A stretch of 64,000 bases of DNA, taken from the NCBI GenBank assembly GCA_039815465.1, contig JBCBZG010000017.1:1-64000 (forward strand). Direction: 5' to 3'. The first letter of the stretch is position 1. The number at the start of each line of letters is the position of its first letter. Positions 25,146-33,191 of this stretch are shown here, in pieces. Under the pieces are notes generated by a model. The model worked only from the letters and a program-made list of their open reading frames with translations, did no database searches and was not told the DNA's origin. Position numbers and translations under genes: made by a program. This stretch comes from Shimia_B sp039815465. Lineage in GTDB: Bacteria; Pseudomonadota; Alphaproteobacteria; Rhodobacterales; Rhodobacteraceae.

Positions 25146-26471
25146 TCAGCTTCCGGTCTTGTTCTTCACATGCAGCTTGATTGTCTTTGCACCCAAAACA
25201 CCCGCAGGCAGAAGTATGGCTGGCAAGAAGCTCACTCCCGGAATCAAACACATCAACCCCGCCACGGACGAGATCAGCCCAATCTTATAGAGCCCGCCGT
25301 AGGTCCCATCTTGGGCGTCGAGATAGGCGATCGCTTGATCTGCCGTCTTTGCCACTTCCACGAGCTTGTCTCGCAGACCTTTGGCTTCAGGCTCGCCGAT
25401 CTCCAAAGACGCTCCCTCAGGCAGGTCATCATAGAGCGTTATCAACCCGGCCTTCACCGTGTCGAGGAACGCCTTCTTCGCATAATATTCCTCTACCCCG
25501 TCCTCTGTATTCGGAATGGGCATCACCGCATGGGCCGCCTGCTCCTTGGCCACCTGTTCTACCAAGTGCGCCGCTCGCGCGCGAAACTGGGGATAGTCTT
25601 GCCGCAAAACCGCTCTGATCTTCGCCGGAGGGGTCGAAAGCACTGCCTGGGCAATTGTCCCAAGCGCTGGCTCGCGCTGGACTTCTGTCGCTGGCGGCTT
25701 CGCAACTGTACCTGGCGGCACCCAATCCTCCAAGTACGCAAACAACTCTTTTGTAGGAAGCGGACCGGGGCCCGGCGAAGCTAAACGTTTTAGCTCAGCA
25801 TCAATTTCAGTGGCTCGCGTCCGTCTGAAATCTACTCCCACGCCTTCATTGGCTAAGCGCAACCGACGTAGCTTTAGCAAGGGCCGCAAGTCAGACACCA
25901 TCGTCCCCTGGATGCCGATTCTGGTCAGCCATCTTAAGGTGGCCAACGCTTCAATGCTGTTCACGGGGGTATCGCTCGCGCTGATGCTTTCGAGATATTC
26001 GAGTTTTGACAGCGGCGTAAGGTCCGATACTCTCGTTCTGCCAAACGCCAAGATCCTTAGGTCTGTCAGTTTAGCCAGTGGACGCAAATCGCTCACTTCC
26101 GTCTCGTCTAGCACCAAGACCCGCAAATCGGAGCAACCCGCCAAGGGTTGGAGGTCTTCAACAAGGGTCTGTTGTAGGTAGAGGCTACTCAGTCTCGTGA
26201 GTTCGCAGAGTGGCGTAAGTGACACGACGGGACACCCAATAGCTGCCAGAGTGTCTATCGTGTGAATGGAACGCAAAGGCTCCAAATCGGTGATCTCAGT
26301 AAAGTTCAGGCAAACATTAGTAAGTCGGGGCAGATCAGAAATCTGAGGTGGGATGGAGTGCAGGTACTTGAACTCAGGCCTCTCAAAACTGATGCCGTAG
26401 GCGCCATCATTTTCGCGCGCCTCTTCAATCAGCCGCTCCGCCGCAGCATAGGCCTTTTCCGCTTCCGTCAT
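25146..26471 (-). CDS. Leucine-rich repeat protein with C-terminal membrane hairpin
   Basis: A 441-residue protein of unknown function. Residues about 30-215 hold roughly eight leucine-rich repeats of 21-23 residues with spacing like LTNVCLNFTEITDLEPL and LRVLVLDETEVSDLRPL. A proline-rich break (PGPGPLPTKEL) leads to a helical region (about 255-390) and a hydrophobic hairpin near residues 393-430 (IGLISSVAGLMCLIPGVSFL). There is no signal peptide, so the repeats are probably cytosolic and the protein tail-anchored. Its codons are visibly richer in A and T than those of its neighbours, suggesting transfer. A standard start at ATG 26471 is assumed. Confidence 0.8.
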   Translation of the reverse strand: MTEAEKAYAAAERLIEEARENDGAYGISFERPEFKYLHSIPPQISDLPRLTNVCLNFTEITDLEPLRSIHTIDTLAAIGCPVVSLTPLCELTRLSSLYLQQTLVEDLQPLAGCSDLRVLVLDETEVSDLRPLAKLTDLRILAFGRTRVSDLTPLSKLEYLESISASDTPVNSIEALATLRWLTRIGIQGTMVSDLRPLLKLRRLRLANEGVGVDFRRTRATEIDAELKRLASPGPGPLPTKELFAYLEDWVPPGTVAKPPATEVQREPALGTIAQAVLSTPPAKIRAVLRQDYPQFRARAAHLVEQVAKEQAAHAVMPIPNTEDGVEEYYAKKAFLDTVKAGLITLYDDLPEGASLEIGEPEAKGLRDKLVEVAKTADQAIAYLDAQDGTYGGLYKIGLISSVAGLMCLIPGVSFLPAILLPAGVLGAKTIKLHVKNKTGS

Positions 26472-26530
26472 CGTCCGCCTCCTGCCTAAACGCTCGCCGC
26501 TTTCGGAGGCCGCGTCAACGACCCGCCCCC

Positions 26531-27310
26531 CTACCCCAACCGACCATAAAACGTCATCCGCGCGCTCTCGGACAGGCTCATGCCCGGCTCCGAATTATAC
26601 GCCAGCACTGCCAGCATCCGGGTCCTGTCGCTCTCATTCGGGGACACGCGGTGGAGGGAGTTGCGGCCTCGGAAGAGGACGAGGGTGCCGGGCTCCATTG
26701 TCAGCACGGATGGGGTGAGGGTGCCGTCTAGGAGCTCCGCCACGCCCTCATAGTTCATCTCCCCCGCGTCGGCATCGCGCAGGTCTTTCACATACTCAAA
26801 CCGCGCGCCGGCGTCGGGTTTCTGGATCAGCAGCGTGATCGCAAAAGACGAGTTATCGAAATGCCACCCTAGCTCCTGCCCCCGCTCGGCATAGTGGATG
26901 TTGATCGACGACAGCGGGTCGGCATAGGGGTGCAGCTCCGCCTCCCCCGTCGCCGCCTTAACAAACGCCCGAAACTCCGGCGCGTCATAGAGCGCCCGCA
27001 GGGGGGAGGTGTCGGCGACGCGGTCATCGCAGATGCACCCTTTGGACGACACCACTTGGCGGTTGCGGGGGTGATCGAGTGGGAACGTGTCGTCGGGCGG
27101 GGTCAGGTAGACCGAATGGCTTTGGGCGCAAAAATACGCCTCCGCCCGTCCGGCCTCCGCCTCGGCCTCCATGGCGGCGAGCGCGGCGGGGCGAATGAAA
27201 CTGGGCAGGGCGAGCACCCCCGCCGCGTCGAGGCGCGCCTGGCAGTCCGCGCCAAAGGCGGGGTCGTGGATGGGGTAGGTGGTTTGGTCAATGACGTCTG
27301 AAATCTGCAT
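26531..27310 (-). CDS. 2-oxoglutarate/Fe(II) oxygenase, HalD/BesD-like
   Basis: A 259-residue double-stranded beta-helix oxygenase. The iron facial triad is H150, D152 (in GWHFDNSSF) and H220 (in NSLHRVSP), with an Arg at about 229-231 to bind 2-oxoglutarate. The WHFDNSSF context recalls the HalD/BesD amino-acid halogenase family. Those halogenases have Gly in place of the Asp, so this protein should hydroxylate. The substrate is unknown. It begins MQISDVIDQTTYP. It lies 39 bases from xth on the same strand. Confidence 0.78.
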   Translation of the reverse strand: MQISDVIDQTTYPIHDPAFGADCQARLDAAGVLALPSFIRPAALAAMEAEAEAGRAEAYFCAQSHSVYLTPPDDTFPLDHPRNRQVVSSKGCICDDRVADTSPLRALYDAPEFRAFVKAATGEAELHPYADPLSSINIHYAERGQELGWHFDNSSFAITLLIQKPDAGARFEYVKDLRDADAGEMNYEGVAELLDGTLTPSVLTMEPGTLVLFRGRNSLHRVSPNESDRTRMLAVLAYNSEPGMSLSESARMTFYGRLG

Positions 27311-27349
27311 ACCGGTTCTACCCCTCTCTTGCAGCGATAACCCTCACGT

Positions 27350-28135
27350 TCAGAAGCCGAACGTCGCAAAGACCGGCGCGTGGTCCGATGGTTTCTCCCA
27401 CCCCCGCGCGGCGCGTAGCACCCGGCTTCCAGACGCCGCCCCCGCGATGTCAGGCGTGGCCCAGATATGGTCGAGCCTGCGGCCCTTGTCCGCTGCATCC
27501 CAGTCTTTGGCGCGGTAGGACCACCAGCTGTACAGCAGCCCCTCGGGGATGTCCTGGCGCGTCACATCCACCCAGTTCCCGGCGGCCTGGGTTGCGGTGA
27601 AATGCTCCACCTCGATCGGCGTGTGGGAGACGACTTTCAGGAGCTGCTTGTGGCTCCACACATCATCCTCCCGCGGCGCGATGTTGAGATCGCCCACGAG
27701 GATCGACCGCTGCGGCGGGTCGGCCTGAAACAGCGCCTGCATGTCGGTCAGGTAGCGGAGCTTTTGGTCAAACTTCTCGTTCTTTTCCCGGTCCGGGATG
27801 TCCCCGCCCGCCGGGATATAGTGGTTGTGCACCGTCACCCCATTGGGCAACCGCGCGGCCACGTGGCGGGCATGGCCCAGGTCAGCCAAGTCCAGGGACC
27901 CCGCATCCTCCAACGGCATCTTCGACAGGATCGCCACCCCGTTATAGCCCTTCTGCCCCCGCGCCACGATATGGGGGTAGCCCACGGCGGCGAAGTCCTC
28001 GACCGGGATCTTGTCGACGGGGCTCTTGCATTCTTGGAGGCAGAGCACATCCGGCGCTTCCTCCGTCAAAAGCTTTACGACGAGGCCCGCGCGAAGCCGC
28101 ACGGAGTTGATGTTCCAGGTTGCGAGCGTAAACAT
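27350..28135 (-). CDS. xth: Exodeoxyribonuclease III
   Basis: A 261-residue AP endonuclease/3' exonuclease of base excision repair. The EEP-fold motifs are in order: LATWNINSVRLR, LCLQECKS (metal Glu), YNGVAILSK, LVGDLNIAP, RRLDHIWAT and SDHAPVFATF. Length and motifs are normal. It lies on the minus strand with the glyoxalase gene 9 bases upstream. Confidence 0.93.
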   Translation of the reverse strand: MFTLATWNINSVRLRAGLVVKLLTEEAPDVLCLQECKSPVDKIPVEDFAAVGYPHIVARGQKGYNGVAILSKMPLEDAGSLDLADLGHARHVAARLPNGVTVHNHYIPAGGDIPDREKNEKFDQKLRYLTDMQALFQADPPQRSILVGDLNIAPREDDVWSHKQLLKVVSHTPIEVEHFTATQAAGNWVDVTRQDIPEGLLYSWWSYRAKDWDAADKGRRLDHIWATPDIAGAASGSRVLRAARGWEKPSDHAPVFATFGF

Positions 28136-28144
28136 CCCGCAGGC

Positions 28145-28552
28145 CTAGTCCATCACCTGATGCACCTCAATCACGTTCCCATCTGGGTCGTAGAAAAAGA
28201 TCTGCGCCCAGCCCGCCACCGCCGTGTGCCCCCAGTCGGCATAGGGGATCCCCTGCGCCTCCAGATGCGCTTTGAACGCGGCCAGATCATCGGTGCGATA
28301 CGCGATGTGACCGCGGCTGAGCGGATTGAGATGCGAACCCGTCTTGAACGCCGCATGCACGTCCTTTTGCGCCAGATGGGTCTGCACATGGCCATCGGTG
28401 ACAAACGCCACATCGCCCGCGTACCCCTTGGTCTTATCGAGCGTCGGCAGCCCGCTGTCCTCGCGCGCGAGGCCCAGGACGTCACGGTAAAAGCTGTCCA
28501 TCTCCTCCACCTTGTCGGTGCTGAGATTGATGTGGTGGAGCGTGAGTTTCAT
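28145..28552 (-). CDS. Glyoxalase/VOC family metalloprotein
   Basis: A 135-residue vicinal-oxygen-chelate fold protein. It begins MKLTLHHINLSTDKVEEMDSFYRDVLGL and carries the second half-domain HIAYRTDDLAAFKAHLEAQGIPY, ending FFYDPDGNVIEVHQ with the usual metal Glu. The two beta-alpha-beta-beta-beta modules are complete. Substrate is unknown; FosA-like, glyoxalase I-like and dioxygenase roles all use this fold. It is close to xth and the methyltransferase on the same strand. Confidence 0.82.
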   Translation of the reverse strand: MKLTLHHINLSTDKVEEMDSFYRDVLGLAREDSGLPTLDKTKGYAGDVAFVTDGHVQTHLAQKDVHAAFKTGSHLNPLSRGHIAYRTDDLAAFKAHLEAQGIPYADWGHTAVAGWAQIFFYDPDGNVIEVHQVMD

Positions 28553-28583
28553 ACGCGACAGGGTAACGACCGGGCAGGCCCCG

Positions 28584-29387
28584 TCAATCGCTGCGCCGCG
28601 CGATGGCTGTGACGAAGGCCTGATAGCCATAAAACGTCCCCGCCTCCGCCCGGCGCGCGCTTTCCGCGGCGAGCGCGTCTGCAAGCGGCTGCCCAATCTC
28701 GCCCCGTGCGACCATCAGTTTGCAGGTCTCCACCACCCAAGGCAGCATTTGCTTGCCATCGAGCACCACACGGCTCGTGACGTTGAACGCGTCCACCACA
28801 AAACCAGCCTCTTGCAATAACGGGCGAGCCTTGGCGCCCATATGCGCCTCTGTCACGAACTCGCGGACAAAGGTTCGGGCGCAAGCGTCGAGCGGATCGT
28901 CGGGAAAATTGCCCATGGCGGACTTTGAAAAATCTGCGTCACACACCACAACGGTCCCGCCGGGTTTGAGCACGCGATGAGCCTCTGCAAGCAGGGTCGA
29001 AGGCTCCGTCACATGGCTGAGCACTGTGTGCATCACAGCATGGTCTACGCTGCCCGCCTCCAGCGGCAACGCCGCTCCATCCGCGACCGTGAACTCCAGA
29101 TTGGCATGATCGCCCGCCCGCTTGCGGGCTTCTTCCACAAACCCGCTGGACGGCTCAAACCCAATCACCCGCCCCGGCGCAGCCCGCGCGGCAACCCGGC
29201 GCGTGACGGCCCCTGCGCCCGCGCCAATCTCAATCGTCAGCGTCTGGTCGGAGAATCTGAGCCGCCCCAGATAGTCGGCAACAATCGCCTCCATCGTTGG
29301 ATCGGACTGCCGCACATCCATGCTGTCCGCAAAGGCCGCAATGAATTCCGGCCCTGCCGCGTCGACGTCTTGAAAAGGATCAGCCAT
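28584..29387 (-). CDS. Class I SAM-dependent methyltransferase
   Basis: A 267-residue methyltransferase. The SAM-binding motif I is IEIGAGAGAVTRRVA near residue 55, the acidic loop is IGFEPS, motif II is DGAALPLEAGSVD, and motif III is LKPGGTVVVCDADF. The C-terminal part (about 170-260) is alpha-helical. The substrate cannot be inferred. The ATG at 29387 follows GGGGGAAC. The terminator of the upstream RNA ends only 35 bases before the start codon, so expression may depend on read-through or attenuation. Confidence 0.82.
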   Translation of the reverse strand: MADPFQDVDAAGPEFIAAFADSMDVRQSDPTMEAIVADYLGRLRFSDQTLTIEIGAGAGAVTRRVAARAAPGRVIGFEPSSGFVEEARKRAGDHANLEFTVADGAALPLEAGSVDHAVMHTVLSHVTEPSTLLAEAHRVLKPGGTVVVCDADFSKSAMGNFPDDPLDACARTFVREFVTEAHMGAKARPLLQEAGFVVDAFNVTSRVVLDGKQMLPWVVETCKLMVARGEIGQPLADALAAESARRAEAGTFYGYQAFVTAIARRSD

Positions 29388-29422
29388 CAAAGTTCCCCCA
29401 GATTGAATAGGGGTAGACTAGC

Positions 29423-29510
29423 AAAAAAAACCCGGGCCAGAAATGAAACTGGGCCCGGGCAAGTCCAACAGGGAGGAAGCAGACCATAACCCGGGTCTGC
29501 GCGGGATCAG
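29423..29510 (-). ncRNA. Putative small RNA 2 (anti-SD loop, intrinsic terminator)
   Basis: Read on the minus strand: a 5' hairpin GCAGACC-(8)-GGTCTGC at 29479-29500, a linker containing CCTCCCTGTTGGACTT (29461-29476), then a terminator stem CCCGGGCC/GGCCCGGG (29431-29459) followed by eight T (29423-29430). The linker is identical to that of the unit at 29.63 kb. CCUCCCU is complementary to Shine-Dalgarno sequences, so base pairing with mRNA ribosome sites is likely. The 5' end is a guess. Confidence 0.75.
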
Positions 29511-29601
29511 TTGGATGCCGCATCCTATGCACCCAATAGTTAACATATCCCGAAACAATCGGTCGCTGATGTGGCAACAGTGGGGAAACTCCGCGGTATT
29601 C

Positions 29602-29680
29602 AAAAAAAAAGGCCGGACACGAAGTCCGGCCAAGTCCAACAGGGAGGTGCAGGATTTCACCCAGTCCTGCGAGGGAATAC
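29602..29680 (-). ncRNA. Putative small RNA 1 (anti-SD loop, intrinsic terminator)
   Basis: Read on the minus strand: a 5' hairpin GCAGGA-(10)-TCCTGC at 29649-29670, the linker CCTCCCTGTTGGACTT (29632-29647), then GGCCGGAC-TTCGT-GTCCGGCC (29611-29631) and nine T (29602-29610). It has the same plan and the same 16-base linker as the unit 171 bases downstream, while the stems differ in sequence but pair perfectly. It begins soon after the cenR stop and could be made from the cenR 3' UTR or its own promoter. Confidence 0.78.
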
Positions 29681-29718
29681 TGATGTTACGCGGCGGCGCA
29701 GCATCTGGATCAAACTTT

Positions 29719-30405
29719 TTACGCCACCAATCGGTAGCCGCCGCTTTCGGTCACGAGCAGCCGCGCGTTCGAGGGATCGGGCTCGATCTTTTGACGCAGG
29801 CGGTAGATGTGGGTCTCCAGCGTGTGTGTCGTGACGCCAGCATTGTAACCCCAGACCTCGTGCAGCAGCACATCGCGGGCCACAACTCCTTCGGAGGAGC
29901 GGTAGAGGAACTTCAGGATGTTCGTTTCCTTCTCCGTCAGGCGCACCTTTTTGTCGGCCTCGTCGATGAGCATCTTCATCGCAGGCTTGAACGTGTAGGG
30001 CCCAAGCTGGAAAATCGCGTCCTCAGACTGCTCGTGCTGGCGCAGCTGCGCGCGGATGCGGGCGAGGAGGACGGGGAACTTGAACGGCTTCGTGACGTAG
30101 TCATTGGCGCCCGCGTCGAGGCCAAGGATCGTGTCGGCGTCTGTGTCGTGGCCTGTGAGCATGACAACCGGGCTCTTGACGCCTTGCTTGCGCATCACCC
30201 GGCAAAGCTCGCGCCCATCGGTGTCGGGCAGACCCACGTCGAGGATGATGAGGTCATAAATGCCCTCCTTGATCTTCTCCAACGCTTCCGCGCCGGACCC
30301 GCCTTCGAACACGTCGAAGTCCTCAGTCATGATCAACTGTTCGCCGAGCGCTTCGCGCAGGTCTTCGTCGTCGTCGATCAGCAAGATACGTTTGAGTTGG
30401 GCCAT
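29719..30405 (-). CDS. cenR: OmpR-family response regulator, CenR-like
   Basis: A 228-residue regulator. The receiver domain (residues 1-120) has the acidic pair DDD, the phosphoacceptor Asp in LIILDVGLPDTDG, the Thr in VMLTGHD and the Lys in YVTKPFKF. A linker HEQSEDAIFQLGPYTFKP and a winged-helix DNA-binding domain end in VTTHTLETHIYRLRQKIEPDPS and GGYRLVA. The whole sequence is very close to what I recall of CenR, an essential cell-envelope regulator of alphaproteobacteria. No cognate kinase gene is adjacent, as is usual for cenR. Confidence 0.82.
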   Translation of the reverse strand: MAQLKRILLIDDDEDLREALGEQLIMTEDFDVFEGGSGAEALEKIKEGIYDLIILDVGLPDTDGRELCRVMRKQGVKSPVVMLTGHDTDADTILGLDAGANDYVTKPFKFPVLLARIRAQLRQHEQSEDAIFQLGPYTFKPAMKMLIDEADKKVRLTEKETNILKFLYRSSEGVVARDVLLHEVWGYNAGVTTHTLETHIYRLRQKIEPDPSNARLLVTESGGYRLVA

Positions 30406-30544
30406 CGGCGGGGTCTCCGTCTTGTGTTGTCAAAGACATCGGGCGTAACAGGGAGTTGAGCAAGATTTGCAACATACCCATCACGCAGCCGTGTCGCGTC
30501 CGCGCGAAATGTTTCAAAAATTGAGGTGAGGAGCCTTCAGGCCG

Positions 30545-31591
30545 GTGAGTTTCGCCCCCACAGAAGAAGAGCTAACCGCCCGCGCCCGGGCGGATCTGCG
30601 CATGGGGCTGCCGGTCGTGATCGGCGGCGCGCTGGTCTTTGCTGTCGAAACGCTGAGCGCCGCCCGCTTTGCCGCGATCAAGGCGGGGGCGGAACAACCG
30701 ATCCTCGCCATCACCGATTGGCGGGCTCAGACCCTGCGCGCACGGGCCTATGACGGCGACGTGGCCCGCATCGTGGTGACACCCGACCGTGGGCTGGCCT
30801 GGGTGCAGTCGGTGGCGGACCCGACCGACGATATGTCGACGCCCATGAAAGGCCCGTTCGAGACCGCCCGCGGTGGCGATGCCACGATCCACCGCGCTGG
30901 AATTGCGCTGGCAAAGGCCGCGCGCCTCTTGCCCGCCGTGCTGGTCCTGGCCGCTGGCGATGTGACCGGGCTCACCGCCCTGACACCCCACGCCGCCGAA
31001 CGCTCGCCGCTGGACGAAGTCGTCTCCGCCCGCCTGCCGATGTCGGTGTCCGAGGCCGGGCGCCTCCACGTCTTTCGCCCCGATGACGGGGGGGAGGAGC
31101 ATTATGCCGTCGAGATCGGCGACCCAGACCGCGCGCAGCCGGTGCTCGCCCGGCTCCACTCCGCTTGCTTCACCGGTGACGTGCTGGGTTCGCTGAAATG
31201 CGACTGCGGCCCGCAACTGCATGGCGCGCTCGCGCAGATGGGCGATGCCGGGGCAGGGGTGCTCCTTTATCTCAATCAGGAGGGGCGCGGGATCGGGCTC
31301 GCCAATAAGATGCGGGCCTATGCGCTCCAAGATCAGGGCTTTGACACGGTGGAGGCCAATCACCGCCTGGGCTTCGAAGATGACGAACGCGATTTCCGCT
31401 TAGGCTCCGACATCTTGCGCAAGCTGGGGTTTTCCGCTGTGCGCCTTCTGACCAACAACCCCGCGAAAGTGGCGCGCATGGAGGAACAGGGGATCACCGT
31501 CGCCGCGCGCGTGCCGCTCAAGGTTGGGCTGAACCCGCTCAACGAAGCGTACCTGCGGACAAAGGCGCAAAAGTCAGGCCACCTGTTGTGA
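30545..31591 (+). CDS. ribA: GTP cyclohydrolase II
   Basis: A 348-residue enzyme opening the imidazole ring of GTP to start riboflavin synthesis. The C-terminal catalytic domain has the zinc cysteines in HSACFTGDVLGSLKCDCGPQL and the substrate motif YLNQEGRGIGLANKMRAY. The N-terminal 150 residues resemble a degenerate RibB-like domain, lacking its acidic active-site motifs, as in the alphaproteobacterial RibA form. The GTG start at 30545 begins MSFAPTEEELTAR. The YkuD gene starts 9 bases after the stop. Confidence 0.9.
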   Translation: MSFAPTEEELTARARADLRMGLPVVIGGALVFAVETLSAARFAAIKAGAEQPILAITDWRAQTLRARAYDGDVARIVVTPDRGLAWVQSVADPTDDMSTPMKGPFETARGGDATIHRAGIALAKAARLLPAVLVLAAGDVTGLTALTPHAAERSPLDEVVSARLPMSVSEAGRLHVFRPDDGGEEHYAVEIGDPDRAQPVLARLHSACFTGDVLGSLKCDCGPQLHGALAQMGDAGAGVLLYLNQEGRGIGLANKMRAYALQDQGFDTVEANHRLGFEDDERDFRLGSDILRKLGFSAVRLLTNNPAKVARMEEQGITVAARVPLKVGLNPLNEAYLRTKAQKSGHLL

Positions 31592-31600
31592 GCGCGCGCG

Positions 31601-32095
31601 ATGAAACGCACTGACCTTGTCCTCACTCCGCGCGGGCTGCGCGCCTTTGGGCGCCTCCTGCCCTGCACCATCGGGCGATCAGGCCTAACGGATCGCAAGC
31701 GCGAGGGCGACGGCGCCACCCCGCGCGGCACCCACCGGCTGGTGGGTATGCTCTACCGCCCCGACCGCATGGCGCGGCCCGCTGACTGGGCGCTGCCCAT
31801 CCGACCGGGCGACCTTTGGTCAGATGATCCCTGCGATGAAGACTACAACATGATGGTCCGCGCGCCCTACGCGCCGAGCCACGAGGCGCTGCGCCGCCCG
31901 GATCCGCTCTATGACGCGATCGTGCTCACCGATTGGAACTGGCCCTATGCCGTGAAGGGGCGCGGGTCGGCGATCTTTATCCACCAATGGCGCAAACCCG
32001 GGCACCCGACGGAGGGCTGCATCGCGCTCGCGCGCCGCGATCTGCGCTGGCTTTTGCCCCGTATCCGTCACGAGACGCGCCTCATTATCCTTTGA
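31601..32095 (+). CDS. YkuD-fold (L,D-transpeptidase-like) protein
   Basis: A 164-residue protein with the YkuD catalytic signature: His in FIHQWRKPG and the Cys in PTEGCIALARRDL. This matches the HX(n)SXGC pattern with Glu for Ser. There is no signal peptide or transmembrane segment, which is odd for an enzyme that should act on peptidoglycan in the periplasm. Nearby alphaproteobacterial members with this layout are also leaderless and of unknown substrate. It is next to ribA and probably co-transcribed. Confidence 0.8.
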   Translation: MKRTDLVLTPRGLRAFGRLLPCTIGRSGLTDRKREGDGATPRGTHRLVGMLYRPDRMARPADWALPIRPGDLWSDDPCDEDYNMMVRAPYAPSHEALRRPDPLYDAIVLTDWNWPYAVKGRGSAIFIHQWRKPGHPTEGCIALARRDLRWLLPRIRHETRLIIL

Positions 32096-32141
32096 GACTG
32101 CTTGGGTTGTCTCCTTGACGCTTACTTAGCCACAGAATCCT

Positions 32142-32218
32142 CGCCCGACGGCAACGTCGGGCCGCGCCGTTCCGCCCCCGTTTTGCCAAAGGCAAACCTT
32201 TGGTTTGACGGGCGGCGC
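32142..32218 (-). repeat. 77-nt dispersed hairpin repeat, copy B
   Basis: The reverse complement matches 16101-16177 at 72 of 77 positions. Here the first hairpin is perfect (CCAAAGG-TTTG-CCTTTGG) and the second is CCCGACG-TTGC-CGTCGGG. It lies between the convergent YkuD and yggS genes, as copy A does between lolA and ftsK, so the element favours 3' ends. Confidence 0.85.
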
Positions 32219-32281
32219 GAACGCCACCCCTCGGACCGGCGCTTTAGCTCAACACTTATTTTACGCTGGCAAGGGGCTCGC

Positions 32282-32935
32282 CTAAGCCGCCACCCGCGCC
32301 CCAAAGATCGCAGACCCAACCCGCACATGCGTCGCGCCAAGCCGGATCGCCGTCTCAAAATCTGCGCTCATGCCCATGGATAGCCCTGTGAGCCCATTGC
32401 GCTCCGCCAGCTTCGCCAACAAGGCGAAATGCAGCGCGGGCTCCTCCTCCACCGGCGGGATGCACATCAGCCCGGCGAGCGGCAGGTCGAGCGTGCGGCA
32501 CTCAGCCACAAACGCATCCAGATCGCGGGGCGCTACGCCCGCCTTCTGCGGCTCCTCCCCCGTGTTCACCTGAACAAAGAGCTGCGGACACGCCCCCCGC
32601 TCCTGCGCCAAACGCGCCAGTGTCGTTGCAAGCTTTGGGCGGTCGAGCGTGTGGATTACGTCAAAAAGCTCCACCGCCGCCCGGGCTTTGTTGGTCTGAA
32701 GCGGCCCGAGCAGGTGCAGGTCGATTCCCTCGTAGGTGTCTTTCCAAGCCGGCCACTTGCCTTGCGCCTCCTGCACCCGATTCTCGCCAAAGACACGGTG
32801 GCCGCCATCCAGCACCGCCGCGACCCTGTCAGTGGGTTGCACTTTTGAGACGGCGATCAGCGTTGTGGCGCCCGCAACTCGCCCCACTGCGGCCTCTGCC
32901 GCCTCAATACGCCCTGAAATTTCAGCTAGTGACAT
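32282..32935 (-). CDS. yggS: YggS-family PLP homeostasis protein
   Basis: A 217-residue PLP-binding protein of the YggS/PROSC family, which buffers pyridoxal phosphate rather than catalysing a known reaction. The PLP Lys is in LIAVSKVQPTDRV. Further family motifs are FGENRVQEAQGKW, HLLGPLQTNKA, QVNTGEEPQKAG, LSMGMSADFETAI and VRVGSAIFGAR. The protein is complete, with no oddities. It is convergent with the YkuD gene. Confidence 0.92.
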   Translation of the reverse strand: MSLAEISGRIEAAEAAVGRVAGATTLIAVSKVQPTDRVAAVLDGGHRVFGENRVQEAQGKWPAWKDTYEGIDLHLLGPLQTNKARAAVELFDVIHTLDRPKLATTLARLAQERGACPQLFVQVNTGEEPQKAGVAPRDLDAFVAECRTLDLPLAGLMCIPPVEEEPALHFALLAKLAERNGLTGLSMGMSADFETAIRLGATHVRVGSAIFGARVAA

Positions 32936-33158
32936 GATCCTACGTCCCTTTCTCCCGCTCCGCGGTCGAGGCTAGGGCGCCCACCGCCACCAAACCCCGC
33001 CACAGATCAGCGGATGCCCGCGCAGCCCCCTGACACGTGTGTGACCGCTTTGCATCAATTATGTGGCACCACGAGTTAGGAGGCCCAGCCCGCTTGACCA
33101 TGAGGCCCTCCGCGCACCATTACGCTTCCACATGCTAAAACCCACACCTGGGGATTAA

Positions 33159-33174
33159 GCATTCTCGAGAATGC
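33159..33174. promoter_or_regulatory. 16-bp palindrome in the porin leader
   Basis: GCATTCTC-GAGAATGC is a perfect 16-bp palindrome ending 17 bases before the porin ATG. As RNA it has no loop, so it is more likely a dimeric DNA-binding site or a site in leader control. The ribosome site GAGGGAA follows it. Confidence 0.5.
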
Positions 33175-33191
33175 AAACACGAGGGAATAAC

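Larger units (their letters stand above)
29388..29718. other. Intergenic region holding two tandem RNA structures
   Basis: A 331-base gap between cenR and the methyltransferase gene on the minus strand. It carries two homologous hairpin-linker-terminator units (annotated separately) and, between them, an inverted repeat GGATGC-C-GCATCC at 29513-29525. No protein gene is supported. Confidence 0.7.
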
